The position numbers and the translations under genes are program-made. Shown here one piece after another: positions 26,028 to 34,184 of a stretch of DNA of 64,000 nucleotides; the first letter of the stretch is position 1, and every line of letters begins with the position of its first letter. The notes beneath the pieces are model-generated. The model did not search any database. It was not told where the DNA came from and was given only the letters and a program-made list of their open reading frames with translations. This DNA is from Sporomusaceae bacterium (GTDB lineage: Bacteria > Bacillota > Negativicutes > Sporomusales > UBA7701). Location of the stretch: NCBI GenBank assembly GCA_031460455.1, contig JAVKTQ010000001.1, positions 186,001-250,000 of the forward strand. Reading direction: 5' to 3'.

Positions 26028-26582
26028 ATGCGGATAATCACCGGAACCGCCAAAGGGCTCAAACTCAAAACCCCTCGCGGCCAAGACGTCAGGCCCACCA
26101 CCGACCGGGTAAAAGAATCGCTGTTCGCCATCCTGGCCGACCGCGTCGCGGGTGCGGCCGTAGCCGATCTTTTCGCCGGCACCGGCAACCTCGGTCTCGA
26201 AGCCCTCAGCCGGGGTGCGGCCGCCGCCGTCTTCGTCGACGCCAGCCCCGCCAGCATCGCCCTCATCCGCGACAACGCCGCCAAGGCCAGGCTTGCCGAG
26301 CGGGCCGAAATCCACCGCAAGGACGCCCTCGCCGCCGTCGGGCACTTCGCGCGCTCAGGCCGCACCTTCGACCTCATCTTCTGCGACCCGCCCTACAACA
26401 AGGGCCTGGCCGCAGCCATCATAGAGAAACTCGACGCCGGCAACATCCTCAGGCCAGGTGGCGTCGCCATAATCGAACACTCGCGCCACGAGCCTCTGCC
26501 AGCCGGACTGGTCAACCTCACAGTCAGCCGCACCGAACGCTACGGGGAAACATTGCTCACATTTCTCGAACACACCACCTGA
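26028..26582 (+). CDS. rsmD: 16S rRNA (guanine966-N2)-methyltransferase
   Basis: SAM-dependent methylation of G966 in 16S rRNA. It has 184 residues; MRIITGTAKGLKL at the N-terminus and RPTTDRVKESLFAIL are family signatures, DLFAGTGNLGLEAL is the SAM-binding loop and DPPY (from D120) is the catalytic motif of N2-guanine methyltransferases. The ribosome-binding site is weak (GATGAATGG). Immediately followed by coaD, the usual order in Firmicutes. Confidence 0.94.
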   Translation: MRIITGTAKGLKLKTPRGQDVRPTTDRVKESLFAILADRVAGAAVADLFAGTGNLGLEALSRGAAAAVFVDASPASIALIRDNAAKARLAERAEIHRKDALAAVGHFARSGRTFDLIFCDPPYNKGLAAAIIEKLDAGNILRPGGVAIIEHSRHEPLPAGLVNLTVSRTERYGETLLTFLEHTT

Positions 26583-26597
26583 ATGGAGGGCTCAGCA

Positions 26598-27080
26598 GTG
26601 CGTATCGCAGTATGCCCCGGCAGTTTCGACCCAGTGACTAACGGCCACCTCGACATCTTCGCCAGGGCCAGCAGCATCTTTGACAAAATCGTCGTCGCCG
26701 TATTCCACAACCCCAACAAAAAGCCGTTCTTCACCATGGAAGAGCGCGTCGAAATGCTGCGGGTAGCCACCGCCCACATCCCCAACGTGCAAGTCGACTG
26801 CTTTTCCGGACTGGTCTACGAATACGTGCGTCGCCAGAACTCAACCATCATCGTCCGCGGCCTCAGAGCCCTGTCAGACTTCGAATACGAATTCCAACGC
26901 GCGCTGCTCATTAAAAAAATTGACCCCCAGATGGAAACAGTATTCATGATGACCACCGCCGACTACTCCTTCGTCAGCTCAACCGGCGTCAAAGAACTTG
27001 CCAGATTCGGCGGCGACATCGCCGGGCTTGTCCCGGACGCCGTAGCGGCGAAGATTATCGAGCGGCTTAACCAGGACTGA
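26598..27080 (+). CDS. coaD: Phosphopantetheine adenylyltransferase
   Basis: Penultimate step of coenzyme A synthesis: 4'-phosphopantetheine plus ATP gives dephospho-CoA. The protein has 160 residues, begins MRIAVCPGSFDPVTNGH (nucleotidyltransferase TxGH-type motif as TNGH) and ends with the SSTGVKELARFGGDI motif. GTG 26598 is preferred to the in-frame ATG 26583 because GGAGGG at 26585-26590 overlaps the latter and is correctly spaced from the former. Confidence 0.95.
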   Translation: MRIAVCPGSFDPVTNGHLDIFARASSIFDKIVVAVFHNPNKKPFFTMEERVEMLRVATAHIPNVQVDCFSGLVYEYVRRQNSTIIVRGLRALSDFEYEFQRALLIKKIDPQMETVFMMTTADYSFVSSTGVKELARFGGDIAGLVPDAVAAKIIERLNQD

Positions 27081-27109
27081 ACCCCAAGGCAGGGGAGGAG
27101 GAGAATGGC

Positions 27110-27562
27110 ATGACAGTAGAAGAGATCTTGGAAGAAATGGAAGGCTTACTCCTGGAAGCGTCGCGGGTGCCCTTCACCAACAAACGGGTCATCGACGAAG
27201 ACGACCTCGGCCGCCTGATCGACGAACTCAGAGAAGTGCTGCCCGGCGAACTGATGGAAGCCAACCGCATCATCAGCGAACGGCAGCGCATCATGGAAGA
27301 CGCCCAGAAAGAAGCCCAGGGAATCGTCGACCAGGGGAAAAACTACATCCACCGTCTCACCGACGAAAACGCCATAGCCCGCCAGGCCCAGGAACAGGCC
27401 AACGAAATCCTCCAGCAGGCCCAAAAAGAATCGCGCGACCTGCGTAGCGATGCCGTGGCCTACGCCGACGACGTCTTCTCCTACCTCGAAGAAAACCTCG
27501 TCAAAGCGCTCGAAGTAGTTCGCCAGAGTCACGGCAAGATTCACCAGGCCAAAAAGGACTAG
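27110..27562 (+). CDS. Coiled-coil protein linked to coaD (ATP synthase b/H-subunit-like)
   Basis: A highly charged protein of 150 residues, almost entirely helical. From about residue 50 to 125 it shows heptad-like spacing with many Gln, Glu, Ala and Arg (ISERQRIMEDAQKEAQGIV, QAQEQANEILQQAQKES), as in the peripheral stalk subunits of rotary ATPases, and database entries for such proteins are often labelled that way. There is no membrane anchor. It follows coaD by 29 bp with a strong GGAGGAGG site. The function is unknown; it may be a cytoskeletal or DivIVA-like adaptor, which is speculation. Confidence 0.7.
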   Translation: MTVEEILEEMEGLLLEASRVPFTNKRVIDEDDLGRLIDELREVLPGELMEANRIISERQRIMEDAQKEAQGIVDQGKNYIHRLTDENAIARQAQEQANEILQQAQKESRDLRSDAVAYADDVFSYLEENLVKALEVVRQSHGKIHQAKKD

Positions 27563-27616
27563 CCGCCCCCAGGGCGACAGCCAGAACGATAACACACTTC
27601 GGGAGCCGCGCGCTCC

Positions 27617-28867
27617 CTATTTTTTTATCAGCACCCGCACCCCGCGGCCGACGTGACACGCCAGCGACAGCGCCACCAACAGCGCCGTGAACAGCAGCGC
27701 CACATACCCCATCTGCTCGAAGCGGGTCAGCCAGAACACCGGCGACCAGCCTCCCCCCGGCATCACCGCCACCGGCACACTGAGCGCCGCCGGCATAACT
27801 CCCCCCGCGTCCATCATCAGCAGCGTGATTAACGCCGCCAGCACGGCGTGCAGCGCTCGGCCGAAAATATACGGCGTAATCCTGATACCCGACTCGATAA
27901 CGATACTGGCCACCTGACCGTGGACCGACAACCCGCTCCAGGCGATGATCGCCCCGGCCACCGCCACCTTCTCCACCAACGGGGCGTCGGCCTGGCTCGC
28001 TGCCATCGTGCCGATATCGATCTCGAAAAAACCGCTCACCAGCGACGGAGCAAGATTAGTGCTGAAGCCCACGGAGCTCAGCACCCAGGCGAACGCCGCC
28101 TCCAGGACGCCCGTCACCCCCATCACCGACACGATCCGCAGAAATACCGAAAAAACGATAATAAACCCGCCGATTAAGAGAATAGTATTCATCGAAGACT
28201 TCACCGCGTCGCCCAAAAGCTGCCCCATCGACCGTTTATCCTCCTGCCTGGCGCCATACAAAGCCCTAAACGCGCGGAGCACGATATTGCCGGGCGGCGT
28301 CGCCGCGTCGGGAGAATGCCGGTCGCGACCGCGGGCATGGAAACGGAAAACAATGCCCACGAGAAAACTCGACAAATAGTGCGCCAGCGCGATCGTCGCC
28401 CCCAGCTCAGGCATCGCGAACATCCCTACAGCCACCGCCCCGAACATAAACAGCGGATCGGCCGTATTCGTGAACGACAGCAGCCGTTCAGCCTCAACAG
28501 CCGTACACAGCTGATTCTTGCGGAACTTGCTCGTAATCACCGCATCCATCGGATACCCCGACGCCAGCCCCATGCTCAGCGCGAAAGCCCCGACCCCCGG
28601 CACGTTGAACACCGGGCGCATCAGCGGTTCCAGCAGCACGCCGATAAAATGCACCACCCCGAGCCCCATGAGAATCTCCGACAAAATAAAAAAAGGCAAC
28701 AAAGCGGGGAAAACGACGTTCCACCACAGATTCAGCCCCATAATCGCCGAATCGAAAGCGTCTTTGGGGTACTGCACCATAGCCACAGTCACGAAAACCG
28801 TGGCGAAAGCCATAAAAAACGTCAGCAAGCGGGAACGGTAACGCCGCCCTTTTCCCCACAAGCCCAT
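27617..28867 (-). CDS. ylbJ: Sporulation integral membrane protein YlbJ
   Basis: A polytopic membrane protein of 416 residues with about eight hydrophobic segments, needed in Bacillus for spore cortex formation under sigma-E control. The nucleoside-recognition/gate-type pattern is visible: the NLWWNVVFPALLPFFILSE segment, GLASGYPMDAV, and GFFEIDIGTMAAS. ATG 28867 is chosen because TTGAGGAGGAGGG immediately upstream on the minus strand provides the ribosome-binding site. Its convergent partner is the coaD-linked gene, and its divergent neighbour is the patatin gene. Confidence 0.9.
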   Translation of the reverse strand: MGLWGKGRRYRSRLLTFFMAFATVFVTVAMVQYPKDAFDSAIMGLNLWWNVVFPALLPFFILSEILMGLGVVHFIGVLLEPLMRPVFNVPGVGAFALSMGLASGYPMDAVITSKFRKNQLCTAVEAERLLSFTNTADPLFMFGAVAVGMFAMPELGATIALAHYLSSFLVGIVFRFHARGRDRHSPDAATPPGNIVLRAFRALYGARQEDKRSMGQLLGDAVKSSMNTILLIGGFIIVFSVFLRIVSVMGVTGVLEAAFAWVLSSVGFSTNLAPSLVSGFFEIDIGTMAASQADAPLVEKVAVAGAIIAWSGLSVHGQVASIVIESGIRITPYIFGRALHAVLAALITLLMMDAGGVMPAALSVPVAVMPGGGWSPVFWLTRFEQMGYVALLFTALLVALSLACHVGRGVRVLIKK

Positions 28868-28902
28868 GCGAACCCTCCTCCTCAACCCCGGCGTCTGCTA
28901 AT

Positions 28903-28933
28903 ATATATATTGGGGCGGGAGAGGTAATATACC
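28903..28933 (-). promoter_or_regulatory. Possible sigma-E-type promoter of ylbJ
   Basis: Minus strand GGTATATT, 14-bp spacer, AATATATAT, roughly fitting kmATATT-N13/15-CATACAnT. The -10 is AT-rich and degenerate, so this is tentative. Confidence 0.35.
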
Positions 28934-28963
28934 CCGACACACAGCCGTAGACAGGAGGCACAC

Positions 28964-29791
28964 ATGACCCGACCGACCATCGGCCTCGCCCTGGGCTCAG
29001 GCGGCCTGAGAGGCTTGGCCCACATCGGCGTCCTCAAAGTCCTCGAGCGCGAAGAAATTCCCGTAAACTACATAGCCGGCTGCAGTATCGGCAGCCTCAT
29101 AGGCTCCCTCTACGCCGCCGGCCTGGACAGCGAAACAATATTCAAACTGGCGAAAAACCTCAAGCGCCGGCATTGGATCGACTTCGTCATCCCCAAAATG
29201 GGCCTCGTCTCCGGAGACCGGACCCTCGAAACAGTACAGCTCCTCACCCAGCGCAAACACTTCGAACAACTCGCCATCCCCCTTGCCGTCGTCGCCGCCG
29301 ACCTCAACACCGGCCAGGAAGTCATCTTCCGCACCGGCGAAGTGGCCCACGCCGTCAGAGCAAGCATATCCGTTCCCGGCGTCTTTGTCCCATACAACTA
29401 CGACGGGCGGCTCCTCGTCGACGGCGCCGTCGTCAACCCCACCCCCATGGACATCGTCCACGACATGGGCGCCGACATCGTCATCGCCGTCGACCTAGTA
29501 CCCACCGGCGACGTCGCCGCCTTCGCCAACATCTTCGACGTCATAATCCAGACCATCGACATCGTCGAGCGGCAGCTCTTCAAACAGCGCGAACACTACT
29601 GCGACCTGCTCGTCAAGCCCGACGTCGGCCACATCTCCCCCAGCTCCTTCGACAGCCTCGACGAATGCGTCGACCTTGGCGCCAAAGCCATGGAAGCCGG
29701 CTTGCCCCAGCTCAGACAACTCCTGGCGGACAAACAACATACAGCGGCGACTGGCGGAAATCCCGCCCCCCGCGCCGCCACTCCGGAATAG
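28964..29791 (+). CDS. Patatin-like phospholipase (RssA/YlbK type)
   Basis: A serine acyl hydrolase of 275 residues. The oxyanion-hole GSGGLRGLAHIGVL, the nucleophile elbow GCSIGS (GxSxG) and the catalytic aspartate in VDGAVVNPTP form the patatin Ser-Asp dyad. Bacillus YlbK occupies the same place between ylbJ and ylbM. It may act on membrane lipids, with substrate unknown. The last 80 bases overlap the 3' end of tmcAL on the other strand. Confidence 0.9.
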   Translation: MTRPTIGLALGSGGLRGLAHIGVLKVLEREEIPVNYIAGCSIGSLIGSLYAAGLDSETIFKLAKNLKRRHWIDFVIPKMGLVSGDRTLETVQLLTQRKHFEQLAIPLAVVAADLNTGQEVIFRTGEVAHAVRASISVPGVFVPYNYDGRLLVDGAVVNPTPMDIVHDMGADIVIAVDLVPTGDVAAFANIFDVIIQTIDIVERQLFKQREHYCDLLVKPDVGHISPSSFDSLDECVDLGAKAMEAGLPQLRQLLADKQHTAATGGNPAPRAATPE

Positions 29792-30965
29792 GCATCCCCA
29801 GACTGTAAACATCCGTCGCCAGCGAATCCAGAGCCAGCATCCCCTGCAGCGGCGTCAGCTCCGACCCGTAAAGCTCGCGGCCATGGAGAAAATGCGTCGT
29901 CTTCGTCACCACCGGCACAGTTGCCCGCCGCGCCACCGTCCGCAGCAAGCTACGTCCGCGCTCGCCGAACGCCAGCACCCGTGCGTACAGCGGCCCGCTC
30001 TCATCCCAGGCCGCCACCTCCGCCCGGCGGGTCAGCAGCAGCGCGTGCACCATCATCCTCTGCAAACGGGTCAAAGAATACCGCTTACTCTTGAGGATCG
30101 ACCAAAGCTCCTCCAGGCTGCCCGCGCCACCGGCCGCCTTCAGCTTAAACTCCAGGCCCTCGGAAACATCGGGAAGCTCAGCCAGCTCGGCCACACTCGC
30201 CCGGCGCAGCGCCGCCAGCAAAACCAGCGCCAGATCGCCCCACGCCACCGGGCCGCGGCCCGCCGCCAGGCAGCGTTCGGCCACCTCCCGGCAAGCGACA
30301 GGCAAGGCCCCATAGGCCTCCTCCGACCGGCCGCCCAGCAGCGCCCAGCGGACCGCCGTCGCGCTCGCGATCTCCCCGGCCACAACCCGGTCGTGATAAT
30401 GCGCCGCGCGGCGGGCGACAGGGCAGGGGACAATAGCAGGCGCGTAGCGCCCGATAGCGCGCAAATACTCCACCGCCAGAATATTGTTCGGCGAAGCCAC
30501 CATCGCCGGCGGCAGACCGCTGGCGGCGGCCAGCGAGCGCCCCAACGCCGCCGCATACGTCTCGCCCGCATCCAGCCGCTCGCGCATCACCGTCCGCACC
30601 GCCTCATCATCAATCGCCGCCGCCAGGCGCCGCAGCGCCCCGAGATCAGGATGCTCCGCCCCGAAGCTAAGCCTGTCCACCACCCCGAGAGAAGCGAGGA
30701 GGCGGACCGCGCCGGCCGCAAAAAACTGGGCGCTGCGCACCGCGAACGCCGCCGGCAGCTCCAGCACCACATCCACGCCCCCGAGCACCGCCATCTCCGC
30801 GCGGGTCCACTTATCGAACAGCGCCGGCTCGCCGCGCTGCACGAAATTGCCGCTCATCACCGCCACAATCGCCGCATCGCCGGCCTGGCGGCGCGTCTCC
30901 TCCACATGAAAGCGATGCCCGTTGTGGAACGGATTATACTCAGCCACAATACCGACCGCGCGCAT
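29712..30965 (-). CDS. tmcAL: tRNA(Met) cytidine acetate ligase TmcAL (YlbM)
   Basis: Forms N4-acetylcytidine at the wobble base of elongator tRNA-Met using acetate and ATP. It has 417 residues and starts MRAVGIVAEYNPFHNGH, with the HxGH nucleotidyltransferase motif, followed by MSGNFVQRGEPA and FGAEH segments typical of the family. The start at 30965 follows CGGAGG on the minus strand; upstream codons in frame lack the conserved N-terminus. Use of acetate is notable next to ackA, but a link is only positional. The 3' end overlaps the patatin gene. Confidence 0.92.
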   Translation of the reverse strand: MRAVGIVAEYNPFHNGHRFHVEETRRQAGDAAIVAVMSGNFVQRGEPALFDKWTRAEMAVLGGVDVVLELPAAFAVRSAQFFAAGAVRLLASLGVVDRLSFGAEHPDLGALRRLAAAIDDEAVRTVMRERLDAGETYAAALGRSLAAASGLPPAMVASPNNILAVEYLRAIGRYAPAIVPCPVARRAAHYHDRVVAGEIASATAVRWALLGGRSEEAYGALPVACREVAERCLAAGRGPVAWGDLALVLLAALRRASVAELAELPDVSEGLEFKLKAAGGAGSLEELWSILKSKRYSLTRLQRMMVHALLLTRRAEVAAWDESGPLYARVLAFGERGRSLLRTVARRATVPVVTKTTHFLHGRELYGSELTPLQGMLALDSLATDVYSLGMPIPEWRRGGRDFRQSPLYVVCPPGVV

Positions 30966-31118
30966 ACCCGGACACCTCCGAAAACATCGTAATTGCCACA
31001 GCCTTCGCCCTGCGGCGCGCCAAATCCTTCCACCAGGACAATACATATTTTTGATAATAGTTTCACAAAAAGGCAGGGAAAATAATACTGGTGTCGAAGA
31101 AACTAACTGAATATGTAG

Positions 31119-31136
31119 TCTGGTGGTCAGACCAGA
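31119..31136. promoter_or_regulatory. Operator-like palindrome upstream of ackA
   Basis: TCTGGT (31119-31124) and ACCAGA (31131-31136) enclose TGGTCAGACCA (31124-31134). TGGT-N3-ACCA is the typical site of FadR-subfamily GntR regulators. It lies 30 bp upstream of the ackA start. Confidence 0.5.
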
Positions 31137-31165
31137 TATGACGAAACAGCACTGGAGGAATTGTC

Positions 31166-32368
31166 ATGATAATCCTAGTGGTCAATTGCGGAAGCTCGTC
31201 GATCAAATACCAGCTTTTCAACATGGCCGACGAGTCGGTATTGGCCAAGGGCTTGGTAGAGCGCATCGGACTGGAAGGTGCACTTTTGACCCATCAGCCC
31301 GCCGGCAAAGAAAAAGTAGTCCTTACCGCTGACATCAAAAACCACAGCATCGGCATCAAAATGGTCCTCGAAGCCCTCACCAATCCCGCCCACGGCGTTC
31401 TCAAAAGCATGTCCGAAATCAACGCCATCGGCCACCGTGTCGTCCACGGCGCCGAAAAATTCGCCGACTCCGTCCTCATCACCCCCCAAGTCATGGACGC
31501 CCTCGAAGAATGCATCGACCTGGCCCCCCTCCACAACCCGCCCAACATCCTCGGCATCAACGCCTGCACCGAACTCATGCCGAAAACTCCCCAGGTCGGC
31601 GTCTTCGACACCGCCTTCCACCAAACCATGCCCAAACACGCCTTCCTCTACGGATTGCCCTACGAAGCCTACGAAAAATACGGCGTCCGCCGCTACGGCT
31701 TCCACGGCACCTCGCACCGCTTCGTCTCCCAGAAGGCCGGCGAAATGATGGGCGAGCACATGACAAACCTGCGGATCATCACCTGCCACCTCGGCAACGG
31801 CGCCAGCCTTGCCGCCGTCAAAAACGGCAAATCCGTAGACACCAGCATGGGCTTCACCCCCCTCGAAGGCCTCGTCATGGGCACGCGCTGCGGCGAAATC
31901 GACCCGGCGATCATCACCTACCTCATGAAAAAAGAAGGCCTGACCCCCGACCAAATCGACACCTACCTCAACAAAAAATCCGGCGTCCTCGGCCTCTCCG
32001 GCATCTCCAGCGACTTCAGGGACATCGAGGAAGCCGCCAACGAAGGCAACGAGCGGGCCCAACTGGCCCTCGACGTCTTCGCCTATAAAGTCCGCAAATA
32101 CATCGGCGGCTACGCCGCCGCCATGGGCGGCGTCGACGCCATCGTCTTCACCGCCGGCCTCGGCGAAAACTCCATCTCCATGCGCGACAAGATCTGCCTC
32201 GGCCTCGAATACCTCGGCACCCGCATCGACCCCGTCAAAAACAACATCCGCGGCAAAGCCGCCGAAATCAGCGTCGACGGTGCCAAAGTCAAAATATTCG
32301 TCATCCCCACCAATGAAGAGTTGGTTATTGCCAAAGACACAGAGCAAATCTGCGCCAACCTGGTTTAA
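31166..32368 (+). CDS. ackA: Acetate kinase
   Basis: Reversibly converts acetyl phosphate and ADP to acetate and ATP, the energy-yielding step of acetate formation. The protein has 400 residues. ASKHA-fold motifs are clear: [13 protein letters not shown] at the N-terminus, [29 protein letters not shown] and HLGNGAS. TGGAGGAAT precedes the ATG. There is no adjacent pta, unusual among many bacteria but common in Clostridia-like genomes. Hairpin repeat copy 5 follows 16 bp after the stop. Confidence 0.97.
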   Translation: MIILVVNCGSSSIKYQLFNMADESVLAKGLVERIGLEGALLTHQPAGKEKVVLTADIKNHSIGIKMVLEALTNPAHGVLKSMSEINAIGHRVVHGAEKFADSVLITPQVMDALEECIDLAPLHNPPNILGINACTELMPKTPQVGVFDTAFHQTMPKHAFLYGLPYEAYEKYGVRRYGFHGTSHRFVSQKAGEMMGEHMTNLRIITCHLGNGASLAAVKNGKSVDTSMGFTPLEGLVMGTRCGEIDPAIITYLMKKEGLTPDQIDTYLNKKSGVLGLSGISSDFRDIEEAANEGNERAQLALDVFAYKVRKYIGGYAAAMGGVDAIVFTAGLGENSISMRDKICLGLEYLGTRIDPVKNNIRGKAAEISVDGAKVKIFVIPTNEELVIAKDTEQICANLV

Positions 32369-32383
32369 GTTACCAAACATAGT

Positions 32384-32500
32384 GGCCGTTGATAAGCCCC
32401 CATCTGCGTTGTTGTTCCTGCGGGCGCTTGCTAGCGTACGTCGAGTACGCGTCGCTCGCGTCCTCGGAGCCGCCTAGCATCTGGGGGCTTCTGAACGGCC
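32384..32500 (+). repeat. Dispersed hairpin repeat, copy 5
   Basis: Outer arms GGCCGTT/AACGGCC, second stem AGCCCCC/GGGGGCT, apex GCGTAC-GTCGA-GTACGC; internal marks CATCTGCGTTGTTG and CTAGCATCTGG. It begins 16 bases after ackA. Confidence 0.85.
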
Positions 32501-32535
32501 TGCAAAATGAAACTACCGAAGAGAAACAGGATAGG

Positions 32536-32557
32536 GGAGGGGAGACCCTCCTCTTTT
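32536..32557 (+). terminator. Terminator after ackA and repeat copy 5
   Basis: Stem GGAGGG/CCCTCC with a GAGA tetraloop, followed by TCTTTT. Confidence 0.75.
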
Positions 32558-32665
32558 CATCCTAATCTATAATGAAGAAAACCCGTTTTCTTCCCCTCGA
32601 AAATACGTTGTCCAGCGGCGAAAACGGCCGGCGACGGGAATAATAACCGATAACAAGCCGATTTC

Positions 32666-32694
32666 TTGACAAACCCCGGTCCTATCGCTATAAT
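32666..32694 (+). promoter_or_regulatory. Consensus sigma-A promoter of yceD-rpmF
   Basis: TTGACA (32666-32671), 17-bp spacer, TATAAT (32689-32694), 22 bp before the yceD start. Confidence 0.88.
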
Positions 32695-32715
32695 TAATGA
32701 GGGTTAGGGTGGAAA

Positions 32716-33222
32716 ATGATGAAAATAAACATCGCGCAGCTTCGACAAGCGATTGGCGCCAGCCAATCATTTAGTTTTCATACCCCCGTCGAAGACCTTG
32801 CCGGCGCAGCCGGCGAACTCTGGCTTACCGGCCGGATCGAAGTCACCGGGGAAGCAGTCAACACCGGCCGCCTGCTCGCCGTCTCAGGCGTCATCAAAGG
32901 CGCCGGCGGGTTAAACTGCAACCGCTGCCTGGCCGACTTCACCCGCGAAGCGGTCATCCCCTTCAGCGAAACCTTTCGCGAAGCAGGCTCCGCCGCCACC
33001 GACCCGGACGCGCTCGTCTACCAAGGCGACGAAATCGACATCGCCGAAATAGTGCGCGAAGCTATCATCGTCGCCGAGCCCCTCAAAGCGCTCTGCGACG
33101 CAGAATGCCGCGGCCTGTGCCCCACCTGCGGCGTAAACCGCAACGAAACGCCCTGCGACTGCGTCACCACCAGCATCGACCCGCGTCTCGCGGCGCTGGA
33201 AAAATTACTACCGAAAAAATAG
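32716..33222 (+). CDS. yceD: DUF177 / YceD-family protein
   Basis: A protein of 168 residues in the DUF177 family that almost always precedes rpmF and is implicated in rRNA processing. The C-terminal part has cysteine pairs: CNRC in [11 protein letters not shown] and a later [13 protein letters not shown] cluster that likely binds zinc. Two adjacent ATG codons (32716, 32719) are possible; the first is used. Co-transcribed with rpmF from the consensus promoter upstream. Confidence 0.88.
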   Translation: MMKINIAQLRQAIGASQSFSFHTPVEDLAGAAGELWLTGRIEVTGEAVNTGRLLAVSGVIKGAGGLNCNRCLADFTREAVIPFSETFREAGSAATDPDALVYQGDEIDIAEIVREAIIVAEPLKALCDAECRGLCPTCGVNRNETPCDCVTTSIDPRLAALEKLLPKK

Positions 33223-33293
33223 CGCATCCCAAAACGATGCAAAGACACGAACGGCGGCCCTTTAGCCCGCCCGCAAGGAGGTGGATACGGACC

Positions 33294-33473
33294 ATGGCAG
33301 TACCCAAGCGCAAAATGTCCAAAGCCCGTCGCGACAAGCGCCGCGCCAACTGGAAACTCACCGCTCCCGGCTACGTCGAGTGCCCCCAGTGCCATCAGAT
33401 GAAAATGCCGCACCGCGTGTGCCCCGAATGCGGTTACTACAAAGGCAAGGAAGTAGTCAAAGTCGCCGAGTAA
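33294..33473 (+). CDS. rpmF: 50S ribosomal protein L32
   Basis: It has 59 residues, starting [19 protein letters not shown], with the zinc-finger CPQC...CPEC pairs of the four-cysteine L32 type. AAGGAGGTG lies ten bases before the ATG. A terminator follows at 33499, which separates it from fapR, although in many Firmicutes rpmF and the fatty-acid genes form one operon. Confidence 0.97.
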   Translation: MAVPKRKMSKARRDKRRANWKLTAPGYVECPQCHQMKMPHRVCPECGYYKGKEVVKVAE

Positions 33474-33498
33474 CCCCCGCATAAAAAGGTTCCGAATG

Positions 33499-33546
33499 AG
33501 CAAGATAAAAGGCAAAATGCCATTTTTATCTTGCTTTGTTTTTTTC
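33499..33546 (+). terminator. Terminator after rpmF
   Basis: Twelve-bp stem AGCAAGATAAAA/TTTTATCTTGCT with an inner GGC...GCC, followed by TTTG and a T run. Confidence 0.85.
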
Positions 33547-33590
33547 TTGCAAAACACAAAAACCCTCGCTATACTAGTAATAGGTTATAA
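33547..33590 (+). promoter_or_regulatory. fapR promoter with overlapping FapR-like operator
   Basis: TTGCAA (33547-33552), 17-bp spacer, TATACT (33570-33575) form a sigma-A promoter. CTAGTAATAGGTTATAA (33574-33590) matches the reverse complement of the Bacillus FapR box (TTAGTAYYAGGTACTAA) at 13 of 17 positions and overlaps the -10 end, as expected for malonyl-CoA-controlled autorepression. Confidence 0.55.
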
Positions 33591-33616
33591 TACTTGCTGA
33601 TAAAAAAGGTGATAAT

Positions 33617-34183
33617 GTGACACGCCCCGAGAAAAAGCTCAGGCATGAAGCCCTGCTGGAAAAACTGCAAACCAGCCCCTTTATGACCGACGAAGCGCTG
33701 TCGGAAGCGATGGGGGTCAGTGTCCAGACCATCAGGCTTGACCGCCTGGCGCTCGGCATACCCGAGCTGAGGGAAAGGACCAAACAGATGGCCGAGGCGG
33801 CGCGCACCAAGCTCAAAGCCATCGGCACCGGTGACGTCATCGGCGAACTCGTCGACCTTGAGCTCGGCCGGTCCGGCATCTCCGTCATGACCGTCGGCGA
33901 CAGCATGGTCATGGAAAAAACCCATGTCGCGGGCGGCCACTACATCTTCGCCCAGGCCAACTCCCTCGCCCTTGCCGTCCTCGACGCGCCGGCGGCCGTC
34001 ACCGGCGTCGCCAACATCAAGTACAAAATCCCCGTAGCATCAGGCGAAAAGCTCATCGCCAAAGCCGAAGTCGTCAAAAAAAGAGGCAATAAATATTTTG
34101 TTTGGGTAAAGACTAGGAACGAAAAACAGGAAGTATTCCGCTCAAAATTCATAATGGTCTCACTAGACAATGAGGGGAGATAA
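33617..34183 (+). CDS. fapR: Fatty acid biosynthesis transcriptional repressor FapR
   Basis: Represses lipid-synthesis genes and is released by malonyl-CoA. The protein has 188 residues: an N-terminal DeoR-like helix-turn-helix (MTDEALSEAMGVSVQTIRLDRL) and a hot-dog-fold effector domain (about 70-185) ending in VFRSKFIMVSLD. GTG 33617 is used; the overlapping ATG at 33615 runs straight into a stop. It heads the plsX-fab cluster, with plsX starting one base after its stop, and has a candidate operator in its own promoter. Confidence 0.93.
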   Translation: MTRPEKKLRHEALLEKLQTSPFMTDEALSEAMGVSVQTIRLDRLALGIPELRERTKQMAEAARTKLKAIGTGDVIGELVDLELGRSGISVMTVGDSMVMEKTHVAGGHYIFAQANSLALAVLDAPAAVTGVANIKYKIPVASGEKLIAKAEVVKKRGNKYFVWVKTRNEKQEVFRSKFIMVSLDNEGR

Positions 34184-34184
34184 A

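Noticed and set aside
29676-30992. Long + strand frame opposite tmcAL
   Set aside because: Composition typical of antisense GC-rich frames; tmcAL on the other strand has clear HxGH and family motifs.
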